Positions 1 to 11,980 of a DNA stretch of 64,000 bases are shown here, one piece after another. The notes beneath the pieces are model-generated. The model was not told where the DNA came from. It saw only the letters and a program-made list of their open reading frames with translations, and searched no databases. Origin of the DNA: Alnus glutinosa. Lineage: Eukaryota > Streptophyta > Magnoliopsida > Fagales > Betulaceae. Numbering within the stretch: the first letter of the stretch is position 1; each line of letters begins with the position of its first letter. The translations under genes and the position numbers were made by a program. The stretch lies in assembly GCF_958979055.1 (NCBI RefSeq), contig NC_084892.1, forward strand, positions 625,001 through 689,000. Reading direction: 5' to 3'.

Positions 1-477
1 GCACATGAAATTGTATAATGCATCTTTGAGGAAAGCACTAGCATGGAATCTGCGGATCAACTAAAGAAAAAAACTCCAATATTATTACAGAAGAGAAGAG
101 TGAATATATGAATGGTTTACCATCACTAAAGAAATAAACTCCTGTGCTATGTGCATCATGGCAATGTTTGTGCTGATCTGTGTTAAACTTGATCTCATCA
201 AATCTGTGTCTAATCTCCCTCAAGACTCGTCGTTGCATATCAAACGGCGTATGGATGAAACAAGTTGATTTTGAATTGGTCCCGCATATATGATGCTAGC
301 CCTTGGATCATACCTTCTTATTGTTTAAGTGTGTATATATATATATATATATTGATCATGCCTTGTTATTGTTTAAGTTTATATATGTTGATTCGGTATT
401 ATTATCTATGATATGATAAGAAAAACAGAGAAACTTGAGATATATCATTGACAAGATGATGGTGGAATTTCTGTCAG

Positions 478-790
478 GAATGCAAAGATAGACTTGGTTT
501 CAACCTTGCAGCTATGGAACATCTAAAGGTTCGTGTATTTGTTCATTGTCTCTTGCCTATTGTATTCAAAATGAGCTGCTTGGCCGAATATATAAATGAA
601 AGAAAAACAAATAAATGACGGGTTGATTTTCAATTTGACATTTTAGCAACTGAAGGCTTCAAGGTCTGATGCACTTTTTCGAGATGCAAAGTCGAAGTTA
701 CTAGAGATTCGTGCACAACATTCAAAACGTTTAGATGAAAGGTTAGAGACAAGGGAAGAAAAAGGTAAAAAGAAGAAACAGAAGAAATGA
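478..790 (+). CDS. 3' end of WDR3/Utp12-like WD-repeat gene (partial)
   Basis: Two in-frame exons can be read: 478-528, after a CAG acceptor and before a GT donor, and 647-790, ending in TGA. Joined, they give 64 residues with the motif GFNLAAMEHLK, then a helix-rich stretch (SDALFRDAKSKLLEIRAQ) and a very basic Lys-rich tail. This resembles the extreme C-terminus of WDR3/Utp12 (yeast Dip2), a WD40 protein of the U3 snoRNP/SSU processome that acts in nucleolar 18S rRNA maturation. The family call rests on remembered similarity of this short tail, so it is moderate. No upstream exon is visible in 1-477, which would be intron. The gene either enters from outside the window or is a detached fragment. 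Positions 791-1040 are probably its 3' UTR. Confidence 0.5.
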
Positions 791-1462
791 AGTGATATGC
801 ATGCTTGGACATGATTTTGGGGCAAGAAAAACTATATCAAGCGTATCCTGAGTTGAAGTGGACAATCGGCAGGAGGTTCTGTTTACTACAAAGTTTCATT
901 CCTGTCTCTTGGAGGAATTTGAGTTTCTCAATGAAATGTACAACGGTCATAAGCTGCCTTACAGCACATTTCTGCATGCATTGGATAGTACGTATGTATT
1001 GGTGGGGCAATTAAATTTTGATCCAAAGTATAGTATTTAGTTATTTATTTGCTTTAAGCTAGATTGATCCGCATAAATAGTTTTTTTCTTTTTTGTGTAT
1101 TTTTTTTATACCATTAGTAATTATTACTTCTTCCTAAAATTAGTGATATAGATTGATTCCTATATATGTGTAGAAAATAATGGCTGATGATTTTATTAAC
1201 TCTTCAAATAAAGATTACAATAACGATAGAAATAAAAGACTAATTCAACACAATAAATACTCATAATAGTTCTAATTAGACTTCAAGATAAACTCCCAAC
1301 CCAAATGAACTCCAAACTTAAAAGGGATAAACAAAATGTACGATAGCTGAAGCAATCACAATTGCTTAGCTTTATTGGACCCAATAAACCGCAACTTAAT
1401 GGACTAGACAGCTCTACAACCAAAATTACTCATACGACCAAGCAATGTTAATGACGTAGCAC

Positions 1463-3318
1463 TTAATCAATTAATTTTTCCAAACAAGGTTTCAAGTGGT
1501 GAATCTTCAACTTGCATTGAGAGCATTCTAGGGCCATACCATCGAAAGTCTTGCCACAGGCATCACATGGAGGCGAGCACTCAGTCTTTCGAACGAAGGC
1601 AAAAGGGTGTTGGTGAATTTCAACTTTGAAAGTACTTTCAAACTTGATGTATGGATATTTTCCTAGAATACATTGGGGATGAGCAGGAAAGTCACATGTT
1701 GCACAATAATAAAACCAGTGATTTGGATTCATTTTTTTTTTTCGCAAATCAGACAATAATATTCTTCGAAAATGTCTTTAACAGCATAGGTGAGTGCAAG
1801 GAGGTGTTCATCATATCAGTGCCTAGCTACGAGTGGAAGTGTTGCACAAGTAAAATCCAAGGCAAAATCACAAGTAATGCATACAAATATCCCCCTAACG
1901 TTGGGAATATGGTATTCGTGATCACAAGCATTGCATTTTTTTTTATCAAAACTTACGGAAAGGAAGAGTGAGTGTTGGTGACCTTCATGTTCCAGGGTTT
2001 TCGGAATTGAACAACATTGAACGTCCATATCAAATTCGCACTTGCCACAATTATAGGTGAAGCCATGACGAAACTGGCCACAAGCATCGCAAGAGAATGC
2101 TCCACTAAGATAAGGTGCTCGGAGGAGGGCGAGCGTGTGTTGATGAAGTATGTGTTTCATCTCTTTTGGTAGTTGAGCACATGTATTGTGAAGAAAGAAG
2201 TTGCATTGCGCACAGTTGTAGAACGGGGCTGAGATTATAACATGCATACAACCATCACACAACTTATCATGCAGGACTTCTTGATCATGGCTAAGAATTA
2301 AATTATGTGGATGGCCAAAATGTTTTATCTCACTTGGGTTGATCTTCTCTGCAACATCTTCAAATTTCTTAGGCAGCGACTCACACCTACATTCTTTTGC
2401 ACAGTACAAATGTGCCACAAAATCACATTCCTGACAAGAGAAGGTTGCATACTGTGTCTTCACCTTTCGACCACATAATTTACAAAATACGTTGTTAAAG
2501 TCCTTGACTTGATGATGAAGGGAATAAATAAGAGAGAGGGCATGATCGTGTTTGAAATTATCATAGTGCGTGGAAATCCAGCACATGTGGAGTGAATCAA
2601 GAGTCCACATATGTTACATGAGGAGGCGAAGTCCATGCCTTCCCGACCACAGGCTTCACAAGTGAAGTGGATCTTCTTAAAGATGGGGATGAATGCGTGT
2701 TGGCAGTCATCAATATTCTTAACTTGCGTGCGGGTAGCACATATGATGTCAATTATAAAATCGCACTCCTCGCACTTGTAAAAGAGGCCGTTATCGTACC
2801 TTTTACCGCAAGCATTACAATTAGCACTGTCACTGAAATATAGCCTTGGCAGCTGAAGAGTAAGGATGTGGTTTGTGTGCGAGGGGTGGTGCATCTCCCG
2901 GGGCAGCTGAGCGCATGATTTGTGAAGCTGGAAGTTGCATTTAGAGGCGGAGCATTTATATCTGGGACCCGCCTCTACTTTCTCGTTGCACACCACACAA
3001 ACAACTCCCTCCTTGCCATCATTTTTCTGCTCTTCTGTGAACATCAACTCATCATGCCTACCACCGAAATGAAGAAAAAATGTTGACCCGTAGCGCTCAG
3101 TTTCTCCGAAGCATGATACATGACAGAGGAATGGGCAGACCATGCATTTGAAAGCGGGATAATGCTAAATACATTACGACCGGTTTGTTGCAATACACAC
3201 AAACAACTTCCTCTTTGCCGTCATTTTTCAGCTCTTCTAAGATCTTCAATTGATGCTGAACCCTGTGTCTGAACGTGTGCTGTCTCAAGATGTCTCTTAG
3301 AAAAAGTTCCATCTCCAT
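1463..3318 (-). pseudogene. DC1 (C1-like Cys/His-rich) domain protein gene, broken
   Basis: On the minus strand, successive segments encode repeated zinc-binding Cys/His modules typical of plant DC1 proteins (patterns such as CDACGQF..GFTYNC..C.F..D..C and H..H). DC1 proteins are a large plant family that binds zinc and possibly lipid; roles are mostly unproven, some in stress signalling. The reading frame is broken at least four times. There is a frame change near 3150-3175 after CNKPVV and another near 2555-2590 inside a module. An in-frame TGA lies at 1816-1818, after which the next module continues in the same frame. A further shift falls in an 11-base T/A homopolymer at 1732-1742. The last module ends at 1463 (CLEKLID then stop). 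Two of the lesions are not homopolymers, so simple sequencing error is unlikely to explain all of them. Confidence 0.8.
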
Positions 3319-3880
3319 CTCTCGCTTTTACACTTGCAAACAAGGGAGAGGTAAGTGGGTGGGTGGCAGCTGTTTGGTCGTGTGGAGGAGGGAGGTCAAA
3401 TTAGGTGGTAAAATTTTTGGCAGCTTTTTGAGAGTTGTGATAGCAGGGAAAAACGCCAAATATATTTTGCATTGTCTCCAATTCAATTGCTTTGTGCCTG
3501 GCTAAGCAATTTAATTTAAGGAGAAAAAAAGCAAAAGATTCGCATTTTCAGAATTCCACTACCTTGTGAGAAGGTGCAAGTATATTGTGATTTTGATTGC
3601 TTTTTTCTTTTTCCAGATCCAAAATTTTCTTTTCAACTTGTATCTTTCATTCTCCGTTTTTTTTTCTTTTTATTATTATTATTTTTTATATTTTATAATT
3701 TTTATTAATTTTACATGATATTGTGGCTGGCGTTTGTTAACTTATTATTTGGAAAATATTATACCTGTAAAGTTTGTGAGCCATATTGACAACTCTCGAA
3801 TTAATTAGTTCTATTTCTTACCAATTATCAAATATACATATAAGAGGGTTGTGTGATGGGCTCTGAAGATGTTTGCAAGC
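3319..3880. other. Gene-free stretch upstream of the DC1 pseudogene
   Basis: AT-rich sequence with no supportable coding region. It probably contains the former promoter of the DC1 gene. At about 3529-3580 there is one isolated, diverged copy of the unit that forms the tandem array starting at 3881. Confidence 0.5.
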
Positions 3881-4440
3881 AAAAGATTTGCATTTGTGGA
3901 ATTCCTTTCCTTGGAATTTCCTTTGTGCCGAGCAACTTCATGAAAAAGAAAAACAAAAGATTTGCATTTGTGGAATTTCACCATTTGTGCCAAGCAACTT
4001 CATGAAAAAGAAAAACAAAAGATTTGCATTTGTGGAATTTCACCATTTGTGCCAAGCAACTTCATGGGAAACAAGCAAAAGATTTTCATTTGTGGATTAA
4101 TTCCACCCCATTGTGCAAAGAAACTTCATGGGAAAAAAATGCAAAAGATTTGCATTTGCAGATTAATCCCACATTTCCACCCCTTTGTGCCAAGCAACTT
4201 AATTGAGTAAAAAAGCAAAAGATTTGCATTTGCCCATTAATTCCACCCCTTTGTGCCAAGCAACTTCACGGGGAAGAAAGCAAAAGATTTTCATTTGCGG
4301 ATTAATTCCACCCCTTTGTGCCAAGAAATTTCATGGGGTAAAAAGTAAAAGATTTGCATTTGCCCATTAATTCCACCCCTTTGTGCCAAGCAACTTCAAT
4401 GAGGAAAAAAGTAAAAGATTTGCATTTGCAGAATTCTAGC
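3881..4440. repeat. Minisatellite, 8 full units plus a partial ninth
   Basis: Unit starts, each marked by AAAAGATTTGCATTTG or a one-base variant, are at 3881, 3955, 4017, 4077, 4143, 4217, 4282, 4347 and 4413. Unit lengths are therefore 74, 62, 60, 66, 74, 65, 65 and 66 bases. Each unit also carries TTGTGCCAAGCAACTTCA. Early units have a TGGAATTTCACC middle and later units an ATTAATTCCACCCC middle, so two subtypes occur in blocks. Apparent ORFs across the array are artefacts of the repetition. Confidence 0.9.
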
Positions 4441-4725
4441 CCTCACGTTAAACGACACTAATTAGAGTTGTTTCTATTCAAACGACACTAAACGGTTATA
4501 TTAAATTTGAGACAATTTTGCCCCTCATACTTTCCTATAATCGGCTCCTCTCCATTTCAATATCTCTATTTAATTGAAATAAAGAGTACCCGTTTCTGTA
4601 ATTTTGTATCTTTTTTTATATTTATTTGTCAATTGCATTATATTATCTTTCATTATTCTACTGTTGCCAAATTTCTCGAATTCAAATATATTTTCCATTG
4701 TCTTCCATCTTTGATCGATACTCGT

Positions 4726-4762
<37 letters not shown>

Positions 4763-5464
4763 AGTGGACTAGTTTAGTTTACAAATTAAACTCATTCAGC
4801 CCTTTTGACTTCCATACATAGATGATCACTTTTCATATCGGATTAACAGATTAATAGTCCATGCTTTACACTTGATGTATATCCAACGACAAAAAGAAGT
4901 TAAATTTAGTGTCTTTCTTTTGTCTAGATATCAATGGATTGTTTTTCTTTTTCTGTTGTGACATTAATTTAGCTTCTTGTCGGATGGCCTGGGATGTATG
5001 AAACGGTATTCATTCCTTTTGTGGGTTTGTTGAATTGACTTTGATATTATATCTGCAACCGCTACATCCTGTTCTAGGCCTTCACCTAAGTGGCCTTGTC
5101 TCGAGGTTCAGAATTAGGGTTTGTTTGAATTTGTGATTTTAAAAATGCAATTTAAAAAATAGCGATTGAAAAATGTACGATTTGACAAAATGATTTTTAA
5201 AAACACAATTAAGCGTTTCGCAAAAGCACATGTTAGCCTTTAAAATTCCGCGCTTTAAAAAAAATACCACATTGTCTGCGATTTGAAAAATCAGTTTTCT
5301 ACGTTTTCAAATCTCAACTTTTTAAAAACGCAATTCCCAAACGAATCATTTTTTGCAATTTGGTTTAAAATCGTATTTTTTGTCGACAAAATCGCAATCC
5401 CAAATAACGCACCCTTAATTTGATTAAGAGGCAGGTCTTGTACAGTCCTTGGTATAAAAAATGA
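4441..5464. other. AT-rich intergenic DNA with a (TA)n microsatellite
   Basis: No gene is recognisable. A perfect TA run lies at 4729-4759. From about 5130 to 5400 the sequence is a series of short A/T-rich words around GCGATTT and AAATCGC, suggestive of a decayed inverted-repeat element. Confidence 0.5.
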
Positions 5465-6251
5465 ATAATTGCACCTCTGGTCCCTAGGGTATGCCATAAT
5501 TACAAATTACTCCTTATGGTTTAAAAAGTTCATGGGAGGTCATTGTGAGAAACTATAATTACAAATTGATCCCTGAAGTCAAATTCTGTTAAAAAATTTG
5601 ACCAATTCTGTTAAATGCCACGTTAGCGCCATATCAAACCAATAAGAAGGCGACATGTGTCCATCTGAATAAAAAAAAATTATTGAAAAATAAATAAATA
5701 AAGTATTTTTTTTTAATTTTTTTTTTTTTTTAAAAAAAATAATAAAAAAGGGAAGGGTTGGTTGGGCCACCTCCAGTGGCCGCCGAGGGTGGCGCGCTGC
5801 CACCCCTAGTGGCTTGGGGGTGGCCGGAAGACCTTCTAGGGGAGGCCGTGGCCACCCCCAGAGGTGGCCAGGGGTGGCCATCGGTCCACCCCTAGAAGGT
5901 CCAGGGCCACCCCTCTTTTTTGTTTTGTTTTTGTTTTTGTTTTTGTTTTTTTTTTGTTTGTTTTTCTTCTTGTTTTTGTTTTTGTTTTTTTTTTTTTTTT
6001 TTTAAAAAAATAAGTTTATTTATTTATTTTTAATAATTTTTTTTTATTAAGATGGAGACGAGTCGCCATCTTATTGGTTTGATGTGGAGCTGACGTGACA
6101 TTTAACATAATCTGTCAAAAATTTTAATGGAATTTGACTCTAGGGATCAATTTGTAATTATAGTTTACCACAAAGACTTCTTATGAACTTTTTAAACCAT
6201 AAGGAGTGACTTGTAATTATGGCATATTCCAGGGACTAGTTGTGCAATTAT
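5465..6251. mobile_element. Foldback element with ~180-200 bp terminal inverted repeats and GC-rich core
   Basis: The left end begins ATAATTGCAC and the right end finishes GTGCAATTAT. The arms stay complementary inward for about 180-200 bases; for example TGCCATAATTACAA on the left pairs with TTGTAATTATGGCA on the right. The centre (about 5757-5916) is GC-rich and built from GGTGGCC/GGCCACCCC words, flanked by long A and T tracts. There is no transposase, so it is non-autonomous. A Mutator-like or foldback origin is likely. I could not assign a clean target-site duplication. The two overlapping ORFs across the core come from its simple composition. Confidence 0.8.
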
Positions 6252-7403
6252 CCCAGAAAATAAAAAATAAAAATAAAAAAAGAAAAGAAAAGAAGAAGAA
6301 GATTGAAGTAGTGCTTGTATTTGAATGAATACAAAAAAAAAGAAAATGGAAGCCATATACATATGAACTATATATGTTCAGTGGCACTACTCACATTTGA
6401 TCATGCATCTCAACTTGGGGATGGCATCTTTTTCAGATATCTAACTTTTGTGTAAGTATCATCTTTAGTATGTGGATTTAGTCACGATGTGTATTGGATG
6501 ATCAAATGGTAGGATAATGTCTTAATCCTGTTTGAAGATAACTATTTACTCGATGCTTGTCACAAAACTTTCATTCACTCTAAATACGTACATAAAATAA
6601 AAGGTAGACAGAATTTGAATTGTGAAGTCAAACTTTGAAATTGTTTTTGAGGAGGGCTTGCGATTTCTAAATTAAAGCAACTCAGCACATTCGAATTTTG
6701 GTTGAAATTCACAATATAAAATATATATACTTTCTCCATTTGAACAAAAATGAAAACAATAAAAGTTGAGAATTGATTTGTGAGGGCACATTTGAGAAAA
6801 AAAATTTGGTTTTGGAAGTGTTTTGTAAAAATTTAAAAATTGAGTAATTAATTTATAAAAATAAATAAATAATTGAAAAAGTGTTGCACCACAGTGATAG
6901 TGCCGCCAACGTGATGGTGATCCAACAGCCTTGGAGGTGGCCGGCCGCTAAGCCATCCGATTTGACTAGTAACAACCACAAGGCTGCTTGAATTGAGTGG
7001 CAACCTCTTCATCGCCGCATAATTGATTGACAACCACGTAGATCTGTCTACAACTTCCACAGGGTCACGACACCGTGGCCACCACACAACACCAGTTTTT
7101 TTTTTGTAAAATGTTTTTTGGCTTTTGATTTTTGAGCTAGAAATGTTTTGGGTTTAAGAAGATTTTTGGAGTTTGTTTTGAGAAATGTGTTAATTTATTT
7201 AACCAATTTTAAGAAGAGTTTCCAGCATTTTGAGAAATGGAAATAGTTTTATAAAAGTTTACAAGCTTGATTCCTGTATCATTAACAAACGAAATCTTAA
7301 GCCCTTTTATTACCAGAAAACATAGTTGGCCAAACCATGATTCGGGGCGCCTGAACTGGATACTAGTATGTCAATGTTTTTAAGCTTCACCATCCACCTT
7401 AAC
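6252..7403. other. Intergenic, no gene recognised
   Basis: AT-rich sequence. A short GC-rich island at about 6880-7090, with GGTGGCC and GTGGCCACC words, looks like the core of another decayed element, but no paired ends can be defined. Confidence 0.4.
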
Positions 7404-8400
7404 GCTCTATTTGTTTTGGTGTAAAATAATTTTTAAAAAATGTTTTTGACATTTTCAAGTGTTTGGTAGAGGCAAAAATAATAATCAACCAGAAAATGAT
7501 TTCTGTTTGACTAAAAATGCTTAGTTAATTTCGGAAAATAATTTACACTTTTTAAAAGCGTAAATTATTTTTCCCAAATGGCAGACGCAGTCAACCCTCT
7601 TTTAAACGACGCAGTCGACCTTCACACTCCAGTCGATCATTGCCGGAATCCGACAACCATTGCCGGATTTCGACAAGCTAGATTCCGGTATCGGTCAGCG
7701 TCGGAGTCTGGAAATTTCTGTCAGAATCCGGCGATGTCCGGTCGCTGCCGCTAGATTTCGGCGGACCAAATTCCGGTCAGTTTTGGCCGGAGTTCAGCCG
7801 GAATTTGGCCAAACCGGCCGGATCTAGTACGACCGTATTAGGCTAGATTCCTGCCGGATTTAGCCGAGATCCGGCCAGTACAGCCAGAGTCTGGCCATAT
7901 AGTCGGAGTTCGACGTATTAAGCCAGATTCTAGCCGGATCTAGTTGGGATCCGGCCAGTATAGCCGGAGTTTAGCTGAATTAGGCAAAATTCCGGTCAGA
8001 TCTGGCCGGATTCTGCCTGTACAGTTGAAATCCGGCCATATTAGGCCAGATTCCGGCGAATTTGGCCGGAATCCGGCGACAAAATTGTCCAGATTTTAGC
8101 CTTTATCTTGGATTCCAACAATAGTAGCCAAAATCTGGTGAAAGTGCCGGAATCCTGCCGGTCAGGAACTGAATCTCGTCACCGGTGATTTTTATATTAT
8201 TTTACATAAATATTTATATATTGTGAATAAAAGTTGATTTTTATAAGTTAATTAATATGATTGAATGAAAATATTAAAAATATTTGCGATTTTCCGTACG
8301 TGCCAAACACTGAAAAATGCTATTGGCAAAAAATATTTTCTTGAAAAATGACTTCCCTGAAACTATTTTACGTTGAAACAAACGAAACTTATAACGGAGC
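7404..8400. mobile_element. Foldback element, family with CCGGAATCCGGC-rich core
   Basis: The left arm starts GCTCTATTTGTTTTGGTGTA, and the right arm ends with CGTTGAAACAAACG and then ACGGAGC, which is its imperfect inverse. The core (about 7620-8190) is made of dozens of imperfect CCGGAATCCGGC/GCCGGATTC words with GTCGACC and CAGTCGACC segments next to it. No coding capacity is seen. Related copies in the opposite orientation occur at 31072-31710 and 46927-47575 and begin again at 63902. Confidence 0.75.
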
Positions 8401-9045
8401 ATAAGTTCTGTTTGTTTCGATGTAAAAAATTTTGTGTTGTAAAATAGTTTTAAGAAAATTATTGTTTAGAAAAATATATTTCTCTGAAAATATTTTCATG
8501 CATTTGGCGGTTACGAAAAATCACAAATATTTTTTATATTTTCATTCAATCATATTAACCTATAAAAATAAATTTTTATTCACAATATTAAAAATATTAA
8601 TATAAAATAATTAAAAAAATAAACTAATAATTTGAGTTATGGCAATGGTCTGGTGGAGGCCCGCAGTGGTCCGGTGATGGTTCGCTGTTGGCCTGGTGGT
8701 GGTTTAGGAGTGGCTTAGTGGTGGTCCAGTGTTTCCTAGGGGTGGCCTAGGGGGCTCAGTGATGGTCCGTCGATGGCTTGGTGGTGGCTTGGCGATGGTC
8801 CGGGGTGGCTCGGTGGTGGTCCGAAGTGGATCAGTGGTGGTCCGACGGTGGCTTGGTGCTGGTTTGATGGTGGTCCGACGGTTTGAAAAGGAGAAACTCA
8901 AACTTGGAAAATGATTTACGAAATTTAAAAATTAAAATTATTTTCCAAAACTAAAGAAGCTTTTTTGGTCGTACCAAACACCGAAAAATATGAAAAACGT
9001 TTTCCAAATTTTTTTTTTTACTCATTTCCAATCGGAACCTTAGTT
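8396..9045. mobile_element. Second foldback element of the same superfamily, GGTGGTCCG core
   Basis: It abuts the previous element. The left arm (CTGTTTGTTTCGATGTAAAA onward) shares a subterminal segment with its neighbour (TTTTCATTCAATCATATTAA). The right arm (to about 9045) is an imperfect inverse. The core (about 8641-8885) is an imperfect minisatellite of GGTGGTCCG and GGTGGCTTGG words. The ORFs on both strands here are by-products of this repeat. Confidence 0.65.
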
Positions 9046-9390
9046 TGAAATAGAGTAATGCTATTATTTACATCTATTTTACATTGATTGGTTTAAGTGT
9101 AACGTGTTTTAAGTGACTTTTTATTTCAACTAATTTTTTAAAAAAGAAAAAAAGAAAAAGAAAAGCTACTTAAAATACGACAGAAAAGAATAAATATAAT
9201 CGTTTAATTAATCATTTAATATATTATATATATTAGAATCAACTCGGCACAACACCTTGTACGTATATATACTATGAGCTAGGCACAACCTTTTTATATG
9301 GCCAGAAAATATTAAGAGTAGTGGACACACCAAACTTGAAGAAGAAAGAAAGAGATCGAAGTGAAATTAATTATGGTTTTAGGTATTGAT
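9046..9390. other. AT-rich spacer downstream of the expansin gene
   Basis: No gene is seen. It should contain the expansin 3' UTR just to the left of 9391, since that gene is on the minus strand. Confidence 0.5.
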
Positions 9391-11980
9391 CTACTTGAAG
9401 TTCTTGCCTTGGAAAGTCTGACCGAACTGCCAATTAATGGGGGCAACGTGCCATGAGGTTGAGTATCTCCCATCGCTTGCCCTAACTCGGAAGGTCAGTG
9501 ACTCCCCTACCATCATTGCATTGGTTTCCCACTTCTGACCCCAATTGCGCTTCATTGCTGTCCATTTCAGCTTCCGATGACCCTTCACTTGCAACCCTAT
9601 CACATCTCCAGCTCCCCCAACATTCCATACTGAGACTAGGTTGAAGTACGGATTCCCTGTTATGGTAAATCGAATTCCTCCTTTCCTGTTGCATGGAACC
9701 CTGCAGTATATGTATATATATATATACAGGAAATTAATCTTCAAAATTAGGAAATTTGTTCCTTTCTTTGCCATGATGCCATCTCTATAACACACCACCG
9801 GTCTCACATGGAAAATATGAATATATATAGTCTGCAGAGAGTGGATACGTAGATTATAAAAGGGCTCATAGGTACCTATCAGCTCTGTACTAATTAAGAG
9901 AGACTTGACTTTATAAGTGATTCAAGAGAGTTACAATTACAATTTTGAATAGTTATTTTGAACACCGATGTGGCTAGCTGGAATACACGTACATAATCAT
10001 TTAATTTATATTCTGTCACTCCTCTTAACTTGTGGGTTTAAACTCCACTTTAATAAGTGGGGCCCAACATGTATAATATTTAATTGAAATACGAGGTAAA
10101 TGACGGAGACAAAATTCGAAGTTAAGACAATATTTGCTCTGATGACTAATATCATGTTAAATTATCACTCATCCTAAAAGCTTAAGCAAATTGAAATATT
10201 TGAATTTAATCATTTAATTTATAATCTAACTGTATCAGAGTAACCTATTAATATCATATGGTACGTACTAGAGCATGCACCACATGATGTAGCCATGACA
10301 AAGACGTCAATGATGTAAGAGAGTGGGAGAGTTTAAATATATAAAACACCCAATCTCACACTGGAAAGATGATCGTAGGTAGTTTATAAAGGAACTCATG
10401 AGTGTTAAATTATATTAAATTTATAAGTGATTTTAGGTTAGAGTGATAGCTCATATGTACGTACTTTGCGTTTTCTCTGAGTCTTTACACGTACCATCCA
10501 TTCCAAATCTATTTCATGTTTAACATCTCTTCATTTTGTTATTTCTTTGCCATAATGAAATACACATGCATATATGCCGCTAAAAGTTGACATTCATATG
10601 TTTGTAAATCATAAGGATGGTTTTGGGTTTATATTTCAGTTTGTAAGACAGATCGAATTGCAAGCAGAAGATCGATATGAACCTGCGGTATTGGACTGGA
10701 ACAATGCCAGCCTTGTATTCGGCAATCTTGATGAACACAGGCTGGGCAATATCGAAATGCTCGTTGGGTGGGTTGCACCATCCCCCATTGTCGCCAGCTA
10801 GATTGTAGTTTGGAGGGCAGTGGTTGGTTGCCGTAACAAACAGAGATGGCTGCCCTGGCTTGCACCATTGAGGGTCATTCGCACATTTGATTTCGTAGCA
10901 TGCACCGCAGCTCTGCCCGTTGTTGTACAACGCTGTGCTTAGTGCTGCTGTGTCGAGGCCGTACCCTTGGTTGACCACGTCTTCGTAGCCACAAGCTCCC
11001 CCTGTGCGAGCTCAAAACGTGTGAAATCAAGCTAACATCGTTGGCACTTGGCGTCTTAATTGGCTGGGCATGTCAACATATATATTTGGTCCTATATAAG
11101 TATAGTGTATGTTTGGGATTTGGTAGAAGATTATATGCTTTTAAGACATATGTCATTATGTCAATTTAAAATTCACATGTTCTAATCAAATATAAAAATA
11201 ACATGTTTTAATAAAAATGCATGTGAAAATCATATGGATTTAAGACGCATGTAAATTTGATAGACTTGATTAAATGAAATTTTCCAACTCAATTTTGAAA
11301 AAATTTCAGAGAAATAAAGTGAAAGAAAGAAAAGAACAGAGACTATATTGTTTTTATATTTTATTTTACAAAAAGAAATGGAGAGAGAATAGAAAGAGGC
11401 CAAAATAAATTTGATGGATACGAGGCAGAAAAAAAAAAAAAAAAAAAAAAGCTAAACTTTCTTGGGTAAACCCAACAAGAAAAATGGAAACTTAGGTCAT
11501 ATTTGTTAATTAATGCTTTTATTTTCAGTTTTTTGTTTTCTATTTTCCAGACAAATAAATTAATAAACAACTTAAAAGACAAAATGCTCCTCAAAGCTTT
11601 TAAAAATTATTTTTCACATTTATGTCACGTCAAAACACGTTTTTTTTTTCTTTTCTTTTTTTAAAAAACTCCCCAAAACTAACAAATTAGCATACCCATT
11701 ATAATTCTAATTAAACATTAAACAATCATTAACGTTCATATATACCAAATGATCCTGAGCCGCCTTCGTAGAAGGTTGCATGAGCCTGCTTCCAGGGGCC
11801 AGGCTTGAACTTGGGCCTATGGTGCTTGATCAAAGGAAAGCGTTTCCCTGTTACTCGCACTGCATGGCGCTTGTGCCAACGATGACGCCCATGTCGTACA
11901 ACAGCCGCATGGGCATGATCAGCAGACAATGCAATTAGCAGCAGCAATGAAACAAAGAGGGCGTGCAGTGGCAATGCCAT
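9391..11980 (-). CDS. EXPA: Alpha-expansin, three exons, intact
   Basis: Expansins loosen plant cell walls non-hydrolytically at acidic pH and are secreted. Exons are 11980-11746, 11001-10683 and 9700-9391, with GT-AG introns. They total 864 bases, or 287 residues. The start ATG at 11980 opens a hydrophobic signal peptide ([18 protein letters not shown]). Domain 1 (GH45-like barwin fold) has [17 protein letters not shown], its Cys set and the HFD motif at residues 160-162. Domain 2 (CBM63-like) has [25 protein letters not shown] and the Trp-rich end. The frame is continuous through both joins. An odd feature is a basic His/Arg/Lys-rich stretch of about 35 residues between the signal peptide and domain 1, longer than usual for the family. 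Intron 2 contains a small TATATA run next to the acceptor. Confidence 0.93.

Noticed and set aside
3881..4440. CRISPR-like spaced repeats
   Set aside because: Units are continuous tandem copies of variable length without unique spacers, and the DNA is plant nuclear.
5579..6005. ORFs across the GGCCACCCC region
   Set aside because: Low-complexity translation of the hairpin core and poly-A/T tracts.
8704..8914. Pro/Arg/Thr-rich or Gly/Val-rich ORFs on both strands
   Set aside because: They arise from the GGTGGTCCG tandem core of a foldback element.
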